Source: Cognatundibacterium luofuense | Lineage (GTDB): Bacteria > Pseudomonadota > Gammaproteobacteria > Burkholderiales > Burkholderiaceae_D | DNA length: 64,000 nucleotides | Direction: 5' to 3' | NCBI RefSeq assembly: GCF_018139685.1 | Contig: NZ_JAGSPN010000003.1 | Span: forward strand, 284,037 to 348,036 | Shown here: positions 49,977 through 58,967 of the stretch, one piece after another | Position numbering within the stretch: the stretch's first letter is position 1 | Layout: each line of letters begins with the position of its first letter | The notes under the pieces: generated by a model | Told to the model about the DNA's origin: nothing | Seen by the model: only the letters and a program-made list of their open reading frames with translations | Database searches by the model: none | Made by a program: the position numbers and the translations under genes

Positions 49977-51884
49977 ATGTTGACTATGACAGCGAACTCT
50001 ACAACTCCCGCCAAACCTTTGTCGCAAATGACGCGCGATGAACTGTATGCCCATGTCAGAAGTCAGGGTAAGGACCTCATTGTTTTGCGTGAAATGCAAA
50101 GACTGGGTTACTGGCCGCAGAGCACTGATATTCCAGCTCCCGAAGAAGAATTGCTGGAGCGCGAAAAGTTTCTCACGCAGCGACTACTGGACATGCAGTC
50201 TGAACTGGCGAAAATCAGTGATCCGGAAAAAGCACTGCGCTTACTGCAGCGCGAACGGATGGATGCCGCACGTGAACGGCGTGAGCAGACCCGGCGTGAA
50301 AAAATAAAACAGCGATATGAAAAAGCGCAGGCATTCTGGCAGAGACGGCAAACAGGCATTGACTATATTGGTGAAGACCTGAGTGCCGGACTGGTGCAGC
50401 AGCAAAGTAATGTTCAGCGCTTGCAGCAATATGGTTTGCCGGAATTTCACGATGCTGCAGGCTTGGCATCATTTCTGAATATCAGTTTGCCTGAGCTGCG
50501 CTTCTTAAGTTTTCAGCGCAAGGTCAGCCGCTATTCGCATTACCAGTATTTCTCGCTGAAGAAAAAAACGGGTGGCTTACGCGAAATTGCTGCGCCTATG
50601 CCCAGAATTAAACGTGTGCAATACAGAATTCTGGATGCTTTATTGCAGAAAGTTCCGGTTCATGATGCGGCTCACGGATTTGTCGGCGGCAAGTCTGTGC
50701 TGAGTAATGCGATTCCGCATACGGGACAGGCTATCGTCATCAATCTGGATGTGAAAGATTTTTTCCCCAGCGTAGGCTGGCGCCGTGTAAAAGGCATTTT
50801 CCGGCAGCTTGGTTACAGCGAGCAGGCAGCAACTCTGCTGAGTATGTTGTGCACCGAGTTGCCAGTCTCTCCGGTAAAGATTGACGGCCAACAGTGGCTG
50901 GTTGCACGTGCAGACAGACGATTGCCGCAAGGGGCGCCAACCAGTCCTGCGCTGACGAATTTGTTGTGTTTCGGTATGGATAAACGATTACAACAACTTG
51001 CCCAGCGGCTGGGATTCCGTTACACGCGTTATGCGGACGATCTGACATTTTCAGCGGCAGAACCTAAGGCACCGGTAGGGAAACTGCTCTGGCGTGTCAG
51101 TAAATTAATGACAGCAGAGGGATTTACTTTACATCCGGATAAGCAGCGCGTGATGCGCGCGCATCAGCGTCAGGAAGTGACCGGTATCGTGGTGAACCAG
51201 CATCCGTCCCTGAATCGCGACACCTTGCACCGGTTTCGCTCCTTACTGAATAAACTTGAAAAACAAGGGCCTGCTGGCTTGCACTGGAATGGCAATACGG
51301 ATGTGTTACGTGCTGCAGAAGGTTTTGCACGCTATCTGATGATGGTACAGCCGTCAAAAGGGGCAGTCGCGCTGCAACGCGTACACCGGCTGAAAAAGCA
51401 ATGGAGTGGTGCGCCTGCATTTACCGGTGGCAATGTCTGGAGAAAAACGGCGGCTGATGGCGGCGTGCCTTTACGTAAAAATGGCGCACAGTGGTGGAAA
51501 GCCTCAACTACCCCCGCACCGGTGCAGGAAAAGACAGATTTACAGCGTCGTGAGCAACGCATGCAGGAAAAACATGCTCAACTTGCACCCGACGCTTCAA
51601 ATGATGCAGCCTTGCCTGAAAACAGACAGGCCGCTCCGGTAAATCATACGACGCAAAATGCGGGGGCAAACCAAAGCGTTTCCAAACTTCCACCTGTGAT
51701 CAGTGCTGGTACAATGATTGCTGATCTGATTGCAGGGCTGACGCTCAGTATTCTGATGGGTGTTGCCACACCACTGCTACTGACGCTGCTATCGTTTTAT
51801 GCCACGTTCAGGTTCAGGCGTAATTTCCGGCCTTTGCTTTTGGGAGTGTTGATACTGTTGCTGATATTGCATGTGATGAAGTGA
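49977..51884 (+). CDS. Retron-type reverse transcriptase with coiled-coil N-terminus and C-terminal membrane helices
   Basis: The 635-residue protein (ATG 49977; ATG 49986 also possible) has a charged coiled-coil extension (about residues 45-125) and then a retron RT (about 155-470). Motifs: YFSLKKKTGGLREIAAP, INLDVKDFFPS (about 256-266), LPQGAPTSPALTNLL (about 317-331), catalytic RYADDLTFS (about 349-357), GFTLHPDKQRV and the retron-typical VTGIVVN (about 400). A polar linker (about 475-570) leads to two hydrophobic helices at the end: MIADLIAGLTLSILMGVATP and RPLLLGVLILLLILHVM. The RT would make msDNA from the ncRNA just upstream. No ribosome site is visible, and the a2 arm lies just before the start. 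The membrane anchor is unusual for a retron RT. Confidence 0.92.
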   Translation: MLTMTANSTTPAKPLSQMTRDELYAHVRSQGKDLIVLREMQRLGYWPQSTDIPAPEEELLEREKFLTQRLLDMQSELAKISDPEKALRLLQRERMDAARERREQTRREKIKQRYEKAQAFWQRRQTGIDYIGEDLSAGLVQQQSNVQRLQQYGLPEFHDAAGLASFLNISLPELRFLSFQRKVSRYSHYQYFSLKKKTGGLREIAAPMPRIKRVQYRILDALLQKVPVHDAAHGFVGGKSVLSNAIPHTGQAIVINLDVKDFFPSVGWRRVKGIFRQLGYSEQAATLLSMLCTELPVSPVKIDGQQWLVARADRRLPQGAPTSPALTNLLCFGMDKRLQQLAQRLGFRYTRYADDLTFSAAEPKAPVGKLLWRVSKLMTAEGFTLHPDKQRVMRAHQRQEVTGIVVNQHPSLNRDTLHRFRSLLNKLEKQGPAGLHWNGNTDVLRAAEGFARYLMMVQPSKGAVALQRVHRLKKQWSGAPAFTGGNVWRKTAADGGVPLRKNGAQWWKASTTPAPVQEKTDLQRREQRMQEKHAQLAPDASNDAALPENRQAAPVNHTTQNAGANQSVSKLPPVISAGTMIADLIAGLTLSILMGVATPLLLTLLSFYATFRFRRNFRPLLLGVLILLLILHVMK

Positions 51885-52025
51885 TTTTCAGGTATTCAGG
51901 TGGTATTGCACGATCTCATGACTGAATATCTGCTCAGAATTGCCTAAACGATATTGCTAGCTGTCGATTCGTCTTTATCCTGTAGTAAAGCCCGCGTCGT
52001 CGTGCAGGGGTGTCGGAGAAAGTGT

Positions 52026-52304
52026 ATGGACAGAATTGCCAGTATGTTGCCGGATTTGATTCAGGATCTGGAAAATTTTCAGCGGGTATTATCTGAGCTG
52101 GCGATTGAAGAGTTCGAACTCCGGAAAATCGAGTCTGCGCTGGAAGCACGCAGCGCCCATCCTGCCAACTTTCCTGATCTCGCTAAAAAACGTGCGCAGG
52201 TCAGTGCGCTGAAAGAAGCTGCAGCGCATCTTCATTCCCGTCTCAGTGGTCGCATTGAGCAAAGGCAGCGCGATTTATTCGATCAGATGCCCACTTTCCA
52301 TTAA
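52026..52304 (+). CDS. Small helical protein of unknown function
   Basis: ATG 52026 is 8 nt behind GGAG and gives 92 residues. The sequence is almost wholly helical and heptad-like: MLPDLIQDLENFQRVLSELA, then FELRKIESALEARS, then KKRAQVSALKEAAAHLHSRL. No signal peptide or known domain. It is 141 bp behind the RT on the same strand; whether it belongs to the retron unit is open. Confidence 0.6.
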   Translation: MDRIASMLPDLIQDLENFQRVLSELAIEEFELRKIESALEARSAHPANFPDLAKKRAQVSALKEAAAHLHSRLSGRIEQRQRDLFDQMPTFH

Positions 52305-52461
52305 GACGATCCAATGCCGTTGCTGTATCGGCTCATAGAGTTTCGGATCTGATGATCTGACCTACAACTGCACTTCTGATGCTGACCGGTAGTGGTCTAT
52401 GGAGCGGGTGGGAACACATGCGGCGAAACGCGTTTGTCCCGGCAGAAAAATTTTCAGGAGC

Positions 52462-52530
52462 AGAAAAAAATGAAGCCCGCTGGAGGGCGGGCTTAAATCC
52501 AAACCGATTAAGTTTTGGAGGAGACAGGTG
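52462..52530 (-). ncRNA. Candidate small RNA with anti-Shine-Dalgarno motif
   Basis: On the minus strand a TTGACT/TATAGT pair (spacing only 14) precedes a short stretch with TGTCTCCTCC, a weak hairpin (CCAAAAC with GGTTTGG) and a GC-rich terminator hairpin (AAGCCCGC with GCGGGCTT, loop CCTCC; 52473-52494) followed by CATTTTTTT. No frame codes for a protein. The poor promoter spacing keeps confidence low. Confidence 0.35.
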
Positions 52531-52613
52531 TAACTATACTGCGCCGCAGCAAAGTCAACCAATTCTTTCTGTGAATGTAAGATATGCGTCGGCGTGATGT
52601 CTGATGACGCACA

Positions 52614-52653
52614 GCAAAAAAGCGGCCTTCAATCCGATGAAGACCGCTTTTTT
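52614..52653. terminator. Bidirectional terminator behind the phosphoesterase gene
   Basis: GCGGCCTTCA and TGAAGACCGC pair around a short loop, with an A run before and a T run after. Confidence 0.85.
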
Positions 52654-52677
52654 ATTCAGAGTGCAACTGCAATGAAA

Positions 52678-54342
52678 TCAGAATTTCAGTGTGCTGGTCA
52701 GATCACCGGGCGGCAAAGCGCGCTGAGCTTCAAATGCAGCATTACGGACTTTTAATCCTTCCAGTAAAGGCAAATCAAAGCGGCGTGTCAGGAAACGCAT
52801 GATGGATGTGGTGTCGTAAAAGTTATGATCCACATGCTTTTTCTTGGCGAACGGCGACACAATAATCGCCGGAATACGGGAACCCGGCCCCCAGCGATCA
52901 CCTTTTGGCGGTGCGACGTGATCCCACCAGCCACCGTTTTCATCAAACGTAATGATGACCAGCATGCTCTTCCATTGCGGGCTTTTTTTCAGATGTTCCA
53001 GAATATTAGTGACGTGCTGATCGCCCGATTCCACATCCGAATAGCCTGCATGCAGGTTCAGATTGCCCTGTGGTTTGTAAAAGGTGACCGCTGGTAATTT
53101 ACCGGCAACCGCATCAGCGAGGAAGCGGTTGGACATCGGACTGTCTCCGGTTCCGCCATCACGCAAGTGTTCCGCACGTGCCGCCGTGCCGGGCGCAAAT
53201 TGCTGAAAGTAATTGAATGGCTGATGGTGATACTGGAAGTTCGGTTTTTCACCGCCGCCACGGTATTCGAGGGCCGCCTGCCATGCCGCGCCGTACCAGG
53301 CCCAGCTGATGCCCTTGCGTGACAACAGATCGCCAATCGTGTCGTAAGTTTGCGGTGGCAGTGTGGATTGATCGGCTGGATCTGCGAGCAGCGGATCGCC
53401 GCCCGGTGCGGGTTTGATATAGCTTGGCTGGTAAGGTGGTGCCATGGTGTTGACCGCATAACCATCCGGCGTAATCGCACCGTCGTTGACATACTTTGGT
53501 TTGCCTTCCAGCGCAGATTTTGGCGAATTCGGATCCAGCGCCAGACGTGTGCCAGCCGGGCCATCTTCCGTGACGGCGATCTTACGTTTTGCGGCTGTCG
53601 TCGCTGCGTGGAAGTATTCCGGTGTGCGGCCGGAAATCAGGAACTGATGGTTCAGATAAGAACCGCCGAACGCTGCCATAAAGAAGTGATCGCACAGCGT
53701 GTATTCTTCCGCGACTTTCCACAATCCCAGATTGCGACTGGTTTGTCCGTAATAACCCATGACCAGCGCACCGGAGTCAGCAAAGGCGACAAACTGATCA
53801 TTTTTTCCACCGTTGATCTGCATCTGATTCTGATAGAACAAATGGCATAGATCGCGGGTGATGACGGATTCCGGTAATGGTTTGCCGGTTTCATCTTTCA
53901 GTGTGAACGGCGCATTTTCCAGGCCGGTAATTTTGTCTTCGCCAATCGAATACTGTTTGCCACCGATGTTCTGGCTGCGCGGCACCATGCCGCCCCAGAT
54001 TTTCGGTAACTGCGGCAAAACACTGCCATCACGGTCTTTTTGCAGATACGCGTCAGCACTCAATCCGGACAAGGGTTTTGCCAGACCCGGAAAGTTGGCG
54101 AACAGATTATTAAAGCTGCGGTTTTCCAGATAAATAATCACCACATTCTGGATATGCTGCTTCAGTTTGGCATCCAGACTCGTTGCTTTTACCAGCTGAT
54201 CCGCGGCTGTTGTTGTGCCGGTGGCGGCGAACAAGCCGCCGGACAAACCGGCCAGCGCAGCACCTTTCAGGAGCTGACGACGTTGCGGGGCTTCGGGTTC
54301 AATGGATGAATTGGCAGAACCTGCCGGAAGATTTTTTTGCAT
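52678..54342 (-). CDS. Tat-exported phosphoesterase (acid phosphatase/phospholipase C family)
   Basis: The 554-residue protein has a Tat signal (RRQLLKGAALAGLSGG, about residues 21-36). The PF04185-type domain shows NVVIIYLENRSFNNLFANFPG, then DLCHLFYQNQMQINGGKNDQF, then LVIITFDENGGWWDHVAPP and GPGSRIPAIIVSPFAKKKHVDH with TTSIMRFLTRRF. The family includes AcpA acid phosphatases and phospholipases C, which act in the periplasm or outside. Substrate class cannot be decided here; overall it looks like the AcpA branch. It stands alone. Confidence 0.9.
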   Translation of the reverse strand: MQKNLPAGSANSSIEPEAPQRRQLLKGAALAGLSGGLFAATGTTTAADQLVKATSLDAKLKQHIQNVVIIYLENRSFNNLFANFPGLAKPLSGLSADAYLQKDRDGSVLPQLPKIWGGMVPRSQNIGGKQYSIGEDKITGLENAPFTLKDETGKPLPESVITRDLCHLFYQNQMQINGGKNDQFVAFADSGALVMGYYGQTSRNLGLWKVAEEYTLCDHFFMAAFGGSYLNHQFLISGRTPEYFHAATTAAKRKIAVTEDGPAGTRLALDPNSPKSALEGKPKYVNDGAITPDGYAVNTMAPPYQPSYIKPAPGGDPLLADPADQSTLPPQTYDTIGDLLSRKGISWAWYGAAWQAALEYRGGGEKPNFQYHHQPFNYFQQFAPGTAARAEHLRDGGTGDSPMSNRFLADAVAGKLPAVTFYKPQGNLNLHAGYSDVESGDQHVTNILEHLKKSPQWKSMLVIITFDENGGWWDHVAPPKGDRWGPGSRIPAIIVSPFAKKKHVDHNFYDTTSIMRFLTRRFDLPLLEGLKVRNAAFEAQRALPPGDLTSTLKF

Positions 54343-54510
54343 AACAGACCTTGTAGAAAGCGTCGCGAGGCAGACGCTGACAGAAAACCGTGGGCGTGAA
54401 ATTCACGCGGTTTTATCAGACCATACAGTTTGGCGGAAGTTTCGTGCAGTCGTGTAACGAAATACAGCAGTGCCCGTTGTGAGCGGGCGCTGTAAAGAAA
54501 AGAGAGGGAA

Positions 54511-54939
54511 TTAAACTGTGCTGCGGCCGGACGGATACATTTCGTCCTGCAGAGAGCGGAACTCAGCTTGCGGCGCTGCGTTGATTTGCTGTTTTTGCTG
54601 CTGTAACTGGCGCAGCTGATTTTCCTGACGCTGAATTTGCAGCCGTACGCGCAGAAATTCAGAGACGTATAAACGGCTGGTATCCGATAAATTCTGATGC
54701 GTGCTTTCGCAAAACTCGCGGTAGGTATTTTGTCCCTGAGCTTTGGCTTCTTCGGAAAAACTCTTCCATTGCTGAGTCAGCTGACGGTTTCTGTCGATCA
54801 GTACACTCTGCGAGCGAGCCTGCTCATGCAAGGCATCGATCTCTTCCTTCAGCTGCGCAATCTGGTGATCAAGCCAGCGCAAATACAGCCATGAAGACTG
54901 TAGCGGGCGAAGCACCTGTTTTTTGAGGCTGGAAGGCAT
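54511..54939 (-). CDS. Coiled-coil protein of unknown function
   Basis: The 142-residue product is almost wholly helical, with two coiled-coil stretches (about residues 22-60 and 95-125: QRQENQLRQLQQQKQQ). The middle has a conserved-looking YREFCESTHQNLSDTSRLYV. No signal peptide or known domain. The gene lies behind the phosphoesterase promoter region and is transcribed alone. Confidence 0.65.
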   Translation of the reverse strand: MPSSLKKQVLRPLQSSWLYLRWLDHQIAQLKEEIDALHEQARSQSVLIDRNRQLTQQWKSFSEEAKAQGQNTYREFCESTHQNLSDTSRLYVSEFLRVRLQIQRQENQLRQLQQQKQQINAAPQAEFRSLQDEMYPSGRSTV

Positions 54940-55151
54940 AGTAGGAATACGGAATCTGTCAAAGTCTTATCAGAATTTCGAGATTATATATTAACCCTGA
55001 CATTTCACGAGAGAAATGTTTAATAGAATGCAATTTTATGCGTTATTGTTAAAAACTGTGTCATATACCGCACAATCCGTGTGTTCTATTTTTGCTGAAT
55101 TTTTACGCAAACGTTTGCACTCTGGTTACACCCTGATGCAACTCTGACGCT

Positions 55152-55501
55152 TAGAACTCATTTCATCAATACCCGCGAGATGCGTTTGTCTCATAGCGCG
55201 GGCTGGCAAGGGTGTAGCAGGAAATTCATGCAGCAAAGCTGCATGCCTGCGTAACGATGTGCGCTTACCAGCGCACATGCGCCCTGCAAGGGGGCGAGGC
55301 AGTGAATAGCGGTGCTATTCACAACGCGTCCAACGCTGTCCAGCGTGCGCTATGAGGCAAACCCTCCGGGAACGGAGGTGCCGGGCGCATTGCTTTGTTG
55401 CGTCGCTTGCGCAGGCACCAGCCTGTGCTGCGCAACGGCGCCGCGCACTGCATCCCGGCAACTCGCGTTCGCACTCGTGGCTATTGATGAAATGAGTTCT
55501 A
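55152..55501. mobile_element. 350-bp structured element with perfect 20-bp terminal inverted repeats (MITE-like)
   Basis: The left end TAGAACTCATTTCATCAATA (55152-55171) is the exact reverse complement of 55482-55501. TA at both borders could be the target duplication. The inside holds many hairpins: ATGCAGC/GCTGCAT near 55229, TGTGCGC/GCGCACA, GTGAATAGC/GCTATTCAC near 55302, and GCGCAG/CTGCGC. There is no transposase, so it would be mobilised in trans. The open frame inside is a product of the repeat structure. Confidence 0.75.
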
Positions 55502-55734
55502 GATACAAAGTGCATCATTGTCACAACGTCATTCAGAAAAATTTCCCGTTTTGTAAGACAAATTGTCAGCTTTTATGCTGACCGAATGTATGCTGACCGC
55601 GGGCGAAAACAAACATCCAAGATTGCTGCACGATCAGTAATCACGCCCTAACCAGTGCAATCCCGTACGGCGGGCTGTCTTCACGAGAGCACGGCACGCC
55701 GCATTTTGAATGTTCAAATATGGAGAAGCGGTCT

Positions 55735-57282
55735 ATGCATCAATTAAAAAAAGCAGCACTGATCGTCGCTGCTGGAATGGCGTTCAGCCAGTCCGGATTT
55801 GCGGCGGACAAAACCGTCTGGATTACCCTCGGAGACACGGCATTCCAGCAATTACAGCAAGCGATCCCTGCTGTACGTTCTGTGCAAAACAGTCAGCAAT
55901 CGGTAGCCGGATTCAAAGCGGCAACCCATCACAGCGAAGCGGTCCATGTGGTGCAACTGAGCGAGACCCAGTTGCTGAAACTGTCCGGCATCGTGCATCA
56001 GAAGCTGAACCGTTGCGGTGGCTTCATTCAGCACAGCAGTAAGGAAGAAGCCGTTACCGCGCTGTATGCGCAGCCAAAAACACTGGCGGCACTGGCTCGT
56101 CCTTCTTATACCATTGACAATCAAACGATTGTCAGCCCTATGGTTGCGCAAATGCAGGCGACGAATATCGCGCAAACCATTATCGATTTATCCAACTTCA
56201 CGAACCGTTATTACAAAACCACTGCTGGTACGAATGCCTCGAACTGGTTGCTGAACAAATGGAAAACCATGAGCAGCGCCCGCAGCGATATTCTGGTGGA
56301 GCAGTTCACGCACAGCAGCTACCCGCAAAAATCCGTGATCCTGACGATCAATGGTACCGACAACGCGGCGGAAACCGTGGTGCTGGGCGCGCATCTGGAT
56401 TCGATTAATCTGAATGGCACGACAGAAACCACCCTCGCACCGGGTGCGGACGATGATGCCTCCGGCATTGCCAGTCTGACGGAAATTCTGCGCACGATGC
56501 TGGCCAATAACTACAAACCACGCCGCACAATTAAGCTGATTGGCTATGCCGCGGAAGAAGTCGGTTTGCTTGGCTCGAAAGATATCGCCGCCAGCTTCAA
56601 GGCGAAAAATGCGAATGTGGTCGGTGTGATGCAGCTGGATATGACCAATTACAAAGGTTCGCCGCTCGATATTTATCTGTACACCGATTACACCGACAGC
56701 GCACAGAATCAGTTTGTCGCGAATCTGATCACGACTTATCAGCCGACCCTGAAAATCGGTTACGACAAATGCGGCTATGGTTGTTCCGATCATGCATCCT
56801 GGTACAACCAGGGTTATCCGGCATCGATGCCGTTTGAAACGGCGTTTACACAAGATAATCCGAATATTCACACCGCCAACGACACTTTCCAGAATGCGGG
56901 CGGTAATGCTGACCATTCGCTGAAATTCGCACGTCTTGGTTTGTCATTCGCGGTGGAACTGGCCAGTGACGGCCCTGCAGTGGGCGACAAAGTCGAAAAC
57001 TTCAGCGGCAGCCTGACCAAAGGCCAGAGCAAGAGTTTCGGCCCGTTTAAACTGAAAGCCGGCGGCACACTGACGGCCAGCACGACCGGTACCGGTGATA
57101 TGGATTTGTACGTACGTAAAGTGTCGGTGCCAACCACCACTACCTACGATTGCAAATCGGACGGTTCCAGCTCTACCGAAAACTGTAGCGTCAACAGCAC
57201 CACCAATACCGATGTTTATGTACTGGTCAGTGGCTACGCGGCAGGTAACTACGCGCTGAAAGTCAGTTATCCGGCGCAGTAA
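55735..57282 (+). CDS. Secreted M28 zinc aminopeptidase with PPC domain
   Basis: ATG 55735 follows GGAG by 10 nt and gives 515 residues. A signal peptide (ending SGFAA) and propeptide region are followed by an M28 domain like that of the Vibrio proteolyticus aminopeptidase. Zinc ligands are His in VLGAHLDS, Asp in GADDDASG, Glu in YAAEEVGLLGS (catalytic Glu plus ligand), Asp in MQLDMTN and His in NPNIHTANDTF. The CGYGCSDH segment carries the disulfide. The last 100 residues are a PPC domain (FGPFKLKAGGTL, GDMDLYVRKVS, YVLVSGYAAGNYALKVSY) that is often removed after export. Confidence 0.93.
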   Translation: MHQLKKAALIVAAGMAFSQSGFAADKTVWITLGDTAFQQLQQAIPAVRSVQNSQQSVAGFKAATHHSEAVHVVQLSETQLLKLSGIVHQKLNRCGGFIQHSSKEEAVTALYAQPKTLAALARPSYTIDNQTIVSPMVAQMQATNIAQTIIDLSNFTNRYYKTTAGTNASNWLLNKWKTMSSARSDILVEQFTHSSYPQKSVILTINGTDNAAETVVLGAHLDSINLNGTTETTLAPGADDDASGIASLTEILRTMLANNYKPRRTIKLIGYAAEEVGLLGSKDIAASFKAKNANVVGVMQLDMTNYKGSPLDIYLYTDYTDSAQNQFVANLITTYQPTLKIGYDKCGYGCSDHASWYNQGYPASMPFETAFTQDNPNIHTANDTFQNAGGNADHSLKFARLGLSFAVELASDGPAVGDKVENFSGSLTKGQSKSFGPFKLKAGGTLTASTTGTGDMDLYVRKVSVPTTTTYDCKSDGSSSTENCSVNSTTNTDVYVLVSGYAAGNYALKVSYPAQ

Positions 57283-57309
57283 GCTTAATTCTGCAAGGCC
57301 GTTCACATC

Positions 57310-57339
57310 AGAAAAAGCCGCGCTCGTGCGGCTTTTTCT
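57310..57339 (+). terminator. Terminator of the aminopeptidase gene
   Basis: AGAAAAAGCCGC and GCGGCTTTTTCT form a perfect stem around GCTCGT. Confidence 0.88.
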
Positions 57340-57454
57340 GTTTGTACGATCAGTTTTTGTCATGGATAACAGCTGTCGTCATGCCGGAGCAGTTCTGAAA
57401 AACGGCCAAAGAACAGCCAAAGAACAGCTTTGGACTGGCTTTTTCAGCCTGAAA

Positions 57455-57553
57455 ACACCTGAAATGCGGTGTTCAGCACAGCAGTCTGGCGGTCGTCGGC
57501 AGAAAGTCTGGCTGTCCGAAATCGCCGGATGACGAATCCGGCACATTTTGTGA
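57455..57553 (-). repeat. ~90-bp interspersed repeat, copy G
   Basis: On the minus strand it contains GACTTTCTGCCGACGACCGC and CTGCTGTGCTGAACACCGCA. The left part differs (a GATTCGTCATCCGG variant). It lies between convergent genes. Confidence 0.88.
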
Positions 57554-57636
57554 GCAGTGCAGTGCGGCATTCAATGCGGACAGTTGGAGGAGTTTTGCCG
57601 TGCTGGTGTACGGTGTCTGAAATCTGGCTGCCAGGC

Positions 57637-58707
57637 TCAGTGATATCCGAACGCAGACAGCATCATGTTGATATCGCCGGTTTGCTGCAGAAACCGAATG
57701 TCTCTGTCCAGTGCCGTGACGATCTTTTGCAGGTTTTTTGCCTCTTTTTTCAGTTGGTTCACCTGCACACTGATTTTTTCGTGACGGGAAATGTTGTAGC
57801 GCTGCCGGAATGTGTCGGTCATATACTGAATTTCAGAGCGCAATTCCTTTTCCTGTTCCGCCAGTACCTGCAGGTAATGCTGTAATTTTTCTTTGCTCAG
57901 GCTGGCAAGATGCTGCTGGTCAATTTGCTCCAGCCTGAGTTGCAATTCCATTAGCCGTAGCAAGTCCCGTGCGTCATACGCGGCATTGACTTCCTGCATC
58001 AGGCTATTTTTTTCAATGCGCTTTTGCTCATCCTGTTCGCGGTCCGGATGCAGCATGCTGGCCAGCTTACGATAGACTTCGCGTATCGACAGACTGACTT
58101 CCTTTTCCTGTTGTTCAATACGGGCTTGCTTTGCTGCTTGCCGGCGGCGTGCATGTTCGCGTTTTGCGTTCTCTGCTTCAGTTGCGGCGTCGTCTGCGTT
58201 TTCCTCTGCAATCTCTGCTGCAGATTGCGCCTGTTCTTGCTGGCCGGTATCAGCATCATCCGTCACCGTTTTCAGTTCATCCTGCAAGTTTTGCTCTGCG
58301 TAGCCTTTTTCAGCGCTGTGTTCCTGATCAATATCGATATTGCACCAGTATGAAAATATGGCCTTCAGCGCCGGTTCACTGTCGGTATCCAGTATCTCTT
58401 TGCCGAGGCTGTAAATCAATTCGCCGATGATTTTCTCAAGTCGTTTATTGATTTGTGTCTGTCCGGCGGTCTGATCAATCTGTTTGATCAGCTGCACTTT
58501 TAACGCGTCAATGGCCCGTACCTGAGGGTAATATTCATGGGCAAAAACCACGTCAAATGCGGTGATATCTGCTTTCAGCGTAGCCAGTGTCTGCCGGTAT
58601 GTATCAATTTCCTCGATCAGCGTATTGAAGCGTTTCAGATCCTTACTCAGTGCGTTTTCTTGCGCAGCCGCGCTGATTTTCAGATTCGTTGAAATAGAAA
58701 TAGTCAT
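57637..58707 (-). CDS. Coiled-coil protein with J domain
   Basis: The start MTISIST at 58707 gives 356 residues. A helical N-terminal half is followed by an acidic, Ala/Glu-rich linker (about residues 165-210). A DnaJ-like J domain follows (about 225-280), with EVYRKLASMLHPDREQDEQK, which keeps the HPD tripeptide, and VNAAYDARDLLRLMELQ. A long coiled coil ends the protein. J domains stimulate Hsp70 ATPase. There is no Gly/Phe or zinc region, so it is a type III J protein. The client is unknown. Confidence 0.82.
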   Translation of the reverse strand: MTISISTNLKISAAAQENALSKDLKRFNTLIEEIDTYRQTLATLKADITAFDVVFAHEYYPQVRAIDALKVQLIKQIDQTAGQTQINKRLEKIIGELIYSLGKEILDTDSEPALKAIFSYWCNIDIDQEHSAEKGYAEQNLQDELKTVTDDADTGQQEQAQSAAEIAEENADDAATEAENAKREHARRRQAAKQARIEQQEKEVSLSIREVYRKLASMLHPDREQDEQKRIEKNSLMQEVNAAYDARDLLRLMELQLRLEQIDQQHLASLSKEKLQHYLQVLAEQEKELRSEIQYMTDTFRQRYNISRHEKISVQVNQLKKEAKNLQKIVTALDRDIRFLQQTGDINMMLSAFGYH

Positions 58708-58870
58708 GTCTTTCGTGGCAGCTAAAGCACAGCCGGATACGTCGCTTTGTGAAGGACCGTATTGTATCCTTATCCGTTTTCGACACGGGCTGGTACGGGC
58801 TGATTTCGTGCTATGCAGGCTGGCTGCCACCGACAGGGCTGAAAATACCCGCAAAATACCCCGAAAACAC

Positions 58871-58957
58871 CCGAAATGCGGAGTCCAGCACAGCAATCCC
58901 GCTGTCGCCGGCAGAAAGTCAGGCTGTCCGCAAACGTCAAATGACGATGTTTGCATA
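58871..58957 (-). repeat. ~90-bp interspersed repeat, copy H
   Basis: On the minus strand: TGCAAACATCGTCATTTGAC, GACTTTCTGCCGGCGACAGC and TTGCTGTGCTGGACTCCGCA. Located between the ChrA gene and the J-protein gene. Confidence 0.85.
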
Positions 58958-58967
58958 ACGGATGGCC

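Noticed and set aside
55312-55581. Plus-strand open frame of 89 codons inside the 350-bp element
   Set aside because: It is composed of hairpin arms of the element, has no ribosome site and no protein-like character.
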